DNA of 64,000 nt from contig NW_024037074.1 in NCBI RefSeq assembly GCF_015706575.1, positions 1,612,001 to 1,676,000 on the forward strand, read 5' to 3'. This document shows positions 35,743-64,000 of the stretch, piece by piece. Origin of the DNA: Patiria miniata (Eukaryota > Echinodermata > Asteroidea > Valvatida > Asterinidae). A program made the translations under genes and the position numbers. The first letter of the stretch is position 1. Every line of letters begins with the position of its first letter. The notes beneath the pieces are model-generated. The model did no database searches. It was not told the origin of the DNA and saw nothing but the letters and a program-made list of their open reading frames with translations.

Positions 35743-36099
35743 TAACGCAATAAACATATTAATCTGTAACAAGAAGTAAACCGCTTGGTCAGTGGCGTCA
35801 TTTCTAAAAATCCAACAACTCCGACAACGTCTAATTTGTCAAAATGCCTGAATGTCACTCAGCCACAGCATCACAGAATGGCTTTCTGTTGTATACCAGG
35901 ATTTTGTGATGGTACATGTAAATATAAATTATTACCACAGCCTATGCATGTGAATGTAACACAGAGCAGGCAAATATATAAGGAATGCAAGGCTGTGTGG
36001 TTAGATCAATTTCGCTGGAATTATTCCGGACAAAATCATCACGGGTGGTGATTTTTTTCATCAGCGATTCGCACCGCTTTCTGTCATAAGTTGGTGGGC

Positions 36100-36289
36100 A
36101 ATTGACCTATCGCCGTTTGCGAGTTAGCCACGCCCCTTAGACAACCTTATGGAGTTTTTGTACGGTATTAAAGTTTTGCTGTCTCAGATTTTGCGCGTTC
36201 AGTGTCCACTTGTATATCATGTACTTGGACAACATTTCACAAGCTGCGTTGACGCGATTCTACCGCGATTCTACCGCGATAGGTCAATT
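36100..36289. mobile_element. Short MITE with AATTGACCTATCGC ends
   Basis: Inverted ends AATTGACCTATCGC and GCGATAGGTCAATT enclose 190 bp, with an internal array of GCGATTCTACC. Two further copies lie at 50046-50422. The superfamily is unknown. Confidence 0.75.
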
Positions 36290-36826
36290 ACATTTCGCCC
36301 TTCAAATTTTTTTTACTTTATTTTTTTTCTTCAAAATTTGTTTTTGATATGTTTTTGCAGTAATTACTACCTGACTATAAGCGCTTTAAGTTTCATTTTG
36401 GAGTTTGTACTTTTTCTCCGTTTTTTTGTGTGGCAAATCGTCGGCTTCTCATCTCACCGAGAATTATCATGGTTACACTAATGGATCTGGATGAGACGTT
36501 GAAGACAACCTGACGGGAAAAGCAGGAATTCAAAGGTGAAGGTGAGGTGAAGATTGTCCCAAGTAACTTCCTCACTGGAGGCGACACTCTTCTTTCCTTC
36601 TGCCGAGAAGCTGAGTTCAGTCTGGCTCAGACCAACCGCTCTTGTAGCGCTTAGGCAGTACTCCCTGAACTAGAGATATCTAAAACTCTCAACTCGAATC
36701 AGAGAAAAGAATGCAAATCGGTTTTGAAATGTCAATTCCTAAAGACTAATGACGTCTTTCAAGCCTTTTTTGTTGCTGTTAAAGAAGCTATTAAAGTGAC
36801 CCAGACCACGCTCCCCCATACCGTGA

Positions 36827-62968
<26,142 letters not shown>

Positions 62969-63089
62969 CTGGAAGGTAGAAGGATAAGAGAAGAAATAGT
63001 ATGAAAAAAAGGAGACAATTTTGAAACTCGGTGGAAAAAGTTAGAACACTAAAAAATCCCAGCTGAAGGTGTAAATGTATGTTTGTATT

Positions 63090-63889
63090 TGGGTCATTCC
63101 ACCGGGTTGGGAAGCAGTGCATGTTACATCCATATATTTGGTTATACTATTAAAAGTAGCAATGCATTCTAAACAATTGCTTAACATAATATTTGTCTTA
63201 GGGAGTTTAAATATTTGAGAAAGTTTGAAATCATTTGAAAAGTACTTTGACAAAAATATGAGCAAAAATGTATTAATTCGGACGGAACATTGACACCGTG
63301 TCAATGTTACATCCAAAAATTCTTTTTTTGCCATATTTTACATGTATGTAAAATATGACCCAAACTGACATTGTATATTTACAACTGGACACCTAAGCAC
63401 CAAGAAAAGCTTTTGTTTTGGTATAGTCAGGGTTCAAATATAGCAGAAACAATACCTCAAGTGTGGATGTAACGGTGTAAAAATCACTCAATGGAAGTGT
63501 GACATTTGGGTTTTACTGTACACCGTGTAAATGTTACGTCCGCACAACCAAGCTATCATTTCTGCTCCATTTGATGTCTGACTACCATAACAAAAGCTTT
63601 TCTTATTGTGTTGCATCTATAGTAAGAAGTACCGGTATGCAAATTAAATTTGGGTAATGTTTCGCAGAAATTTAAAAAACAGGTACAAATGTCATATTTG
63701 GACGTAACACTGACATGGCGTCAATGTTACATCCAAAATGACATTTTTTGCTCATATTTTTGGCAAAATACATTGAAATGATTTCAAACTTTCTGCAGTA
63801 GTGAAACACCCAACAACAAATATTATGTAGAGCAACTGCTAGCAAGGCATTCATGCTTTTCTTAATATGGTCATATGTGGAATGACCCA
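63090..63889. mobile_element. Palindromic element with recurrent GTTACATCC boxes, 800 bp
   Basis: The ends TGGGTCATTCCA and TGGAATGACCCA are inverted, and arm pairing continues (AAGTTTGAAATCATTT against AAATGATTTCAAACTTT). The box TGTTACATCC or its inverse GGATGTAAC (also ACGTCC variants) recurs about seven times in alternating direction. No frame of note. The target site is unclear. It is upstream of the C1B exon in the PKC transcript. Confidence 0.7.
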
Positions 63890-63927
63890 TTTACATGTAT
63901 GTTTACCTCCTAACAATATGTACAATT

Positions 63928-64000
63928 CATAAGATGGAATTTTGTGTCGGGGTAACGTAAATCAAATTAGGTTTTGCCCTTCACCGACGTATATATACAC
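63928..64000 (-). mobile_element. SINE tail cut by window edge, minus strand
   Basis: The inverse reads GTGAAGGGCAAAACC...CCGACACAAAATTCCATC, the same tail as the SINE at 47975-48185. The head lies beyond the window. Confidence 0.65.

Overview
The window is nuclear DNA from an animal, most likely a marine invertebrate deuterostome (echinoderm, hemichordate or amphioxus grade). The reasons are intron-split host genes with metazoan domain architectures, a pair of intronless carbohydrate sulfotransferase genes of the kind that is expanded in these lineages, tRNA-derived SINEs, very many short palindromic DNA-transposon relics, long G and A/T homopolymers and frequent ACATGTACATGT motifs. The species cannot be fixed from the sequence alone.

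Four host genes are supported. Two tandem, same-direction, single-exon Golgi carbohydrate 6-O-sulfotransferase genes lie on the minus strand at 3089-4432 and 11203-12546. EIF1AD (an eIF1A-domain RNA-binding protein) lies on the plus strand with coding exons from 20463 to 23959. A novel-type protein kinase C of the epsilon/eta class lies on the minus strand from 62968 down to its stop at 36827. The PKC part in this window has ten constitutive or alternative coding steps covering the C1B domain, the V3 hinge, the whole kinase domain and the AGC C-tail. Its C2, pseudosubstrate and C1A exons must lie beyond the right edge. EIF1AD and PKC converge tail to tail.

Region by region: 1-13 kb holds the sulfotransferase pair and small mariner/pogo-like elements. 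14-20 kb is gene-poor and carries a 1.8 kb long-inverted-repeat element and an odd GC-cored element. 20-24 kb is EIF1AD. 23-29 kb holds three copies of one Harbinger-like MITE, a SINE, a palindromic MITE wedged between tandem duplicates, and a TTAA-target element. 29-36.8 kb is A/T-rich, with few repeats, and may include PKC 3' UTR. 36.8-63 kb is PKC, with introns full of SINEs, MITEs and two minisatellites that start right next to splice donors. 63-64 kb holds another palindromic element and a SINE cut by the window edge.

The most interesting points are: (1) two candidate PKC hinge exons (56492-56558 and 55356-55464) with identical phases, so that exactly one must be used to keep the frame; (2) a 24-bp duplication of the EIF1AD exon/intron junction giving two donors that differ by 8 in-frame codons; (3) a six-copy 111-bp PKC intron minisatellite whose unit includes the splice-donor sequence; (4) a gene-conversion-like block shared by the two sulfotransferases; and (5) an unclassified element with 14-bp flanking direct repeats, a GC-rich core and many internal short boxes. 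I saw no transposase gene, no LTR or virus-like element, no rRNA, no functional tRNA and no CRISPR array.
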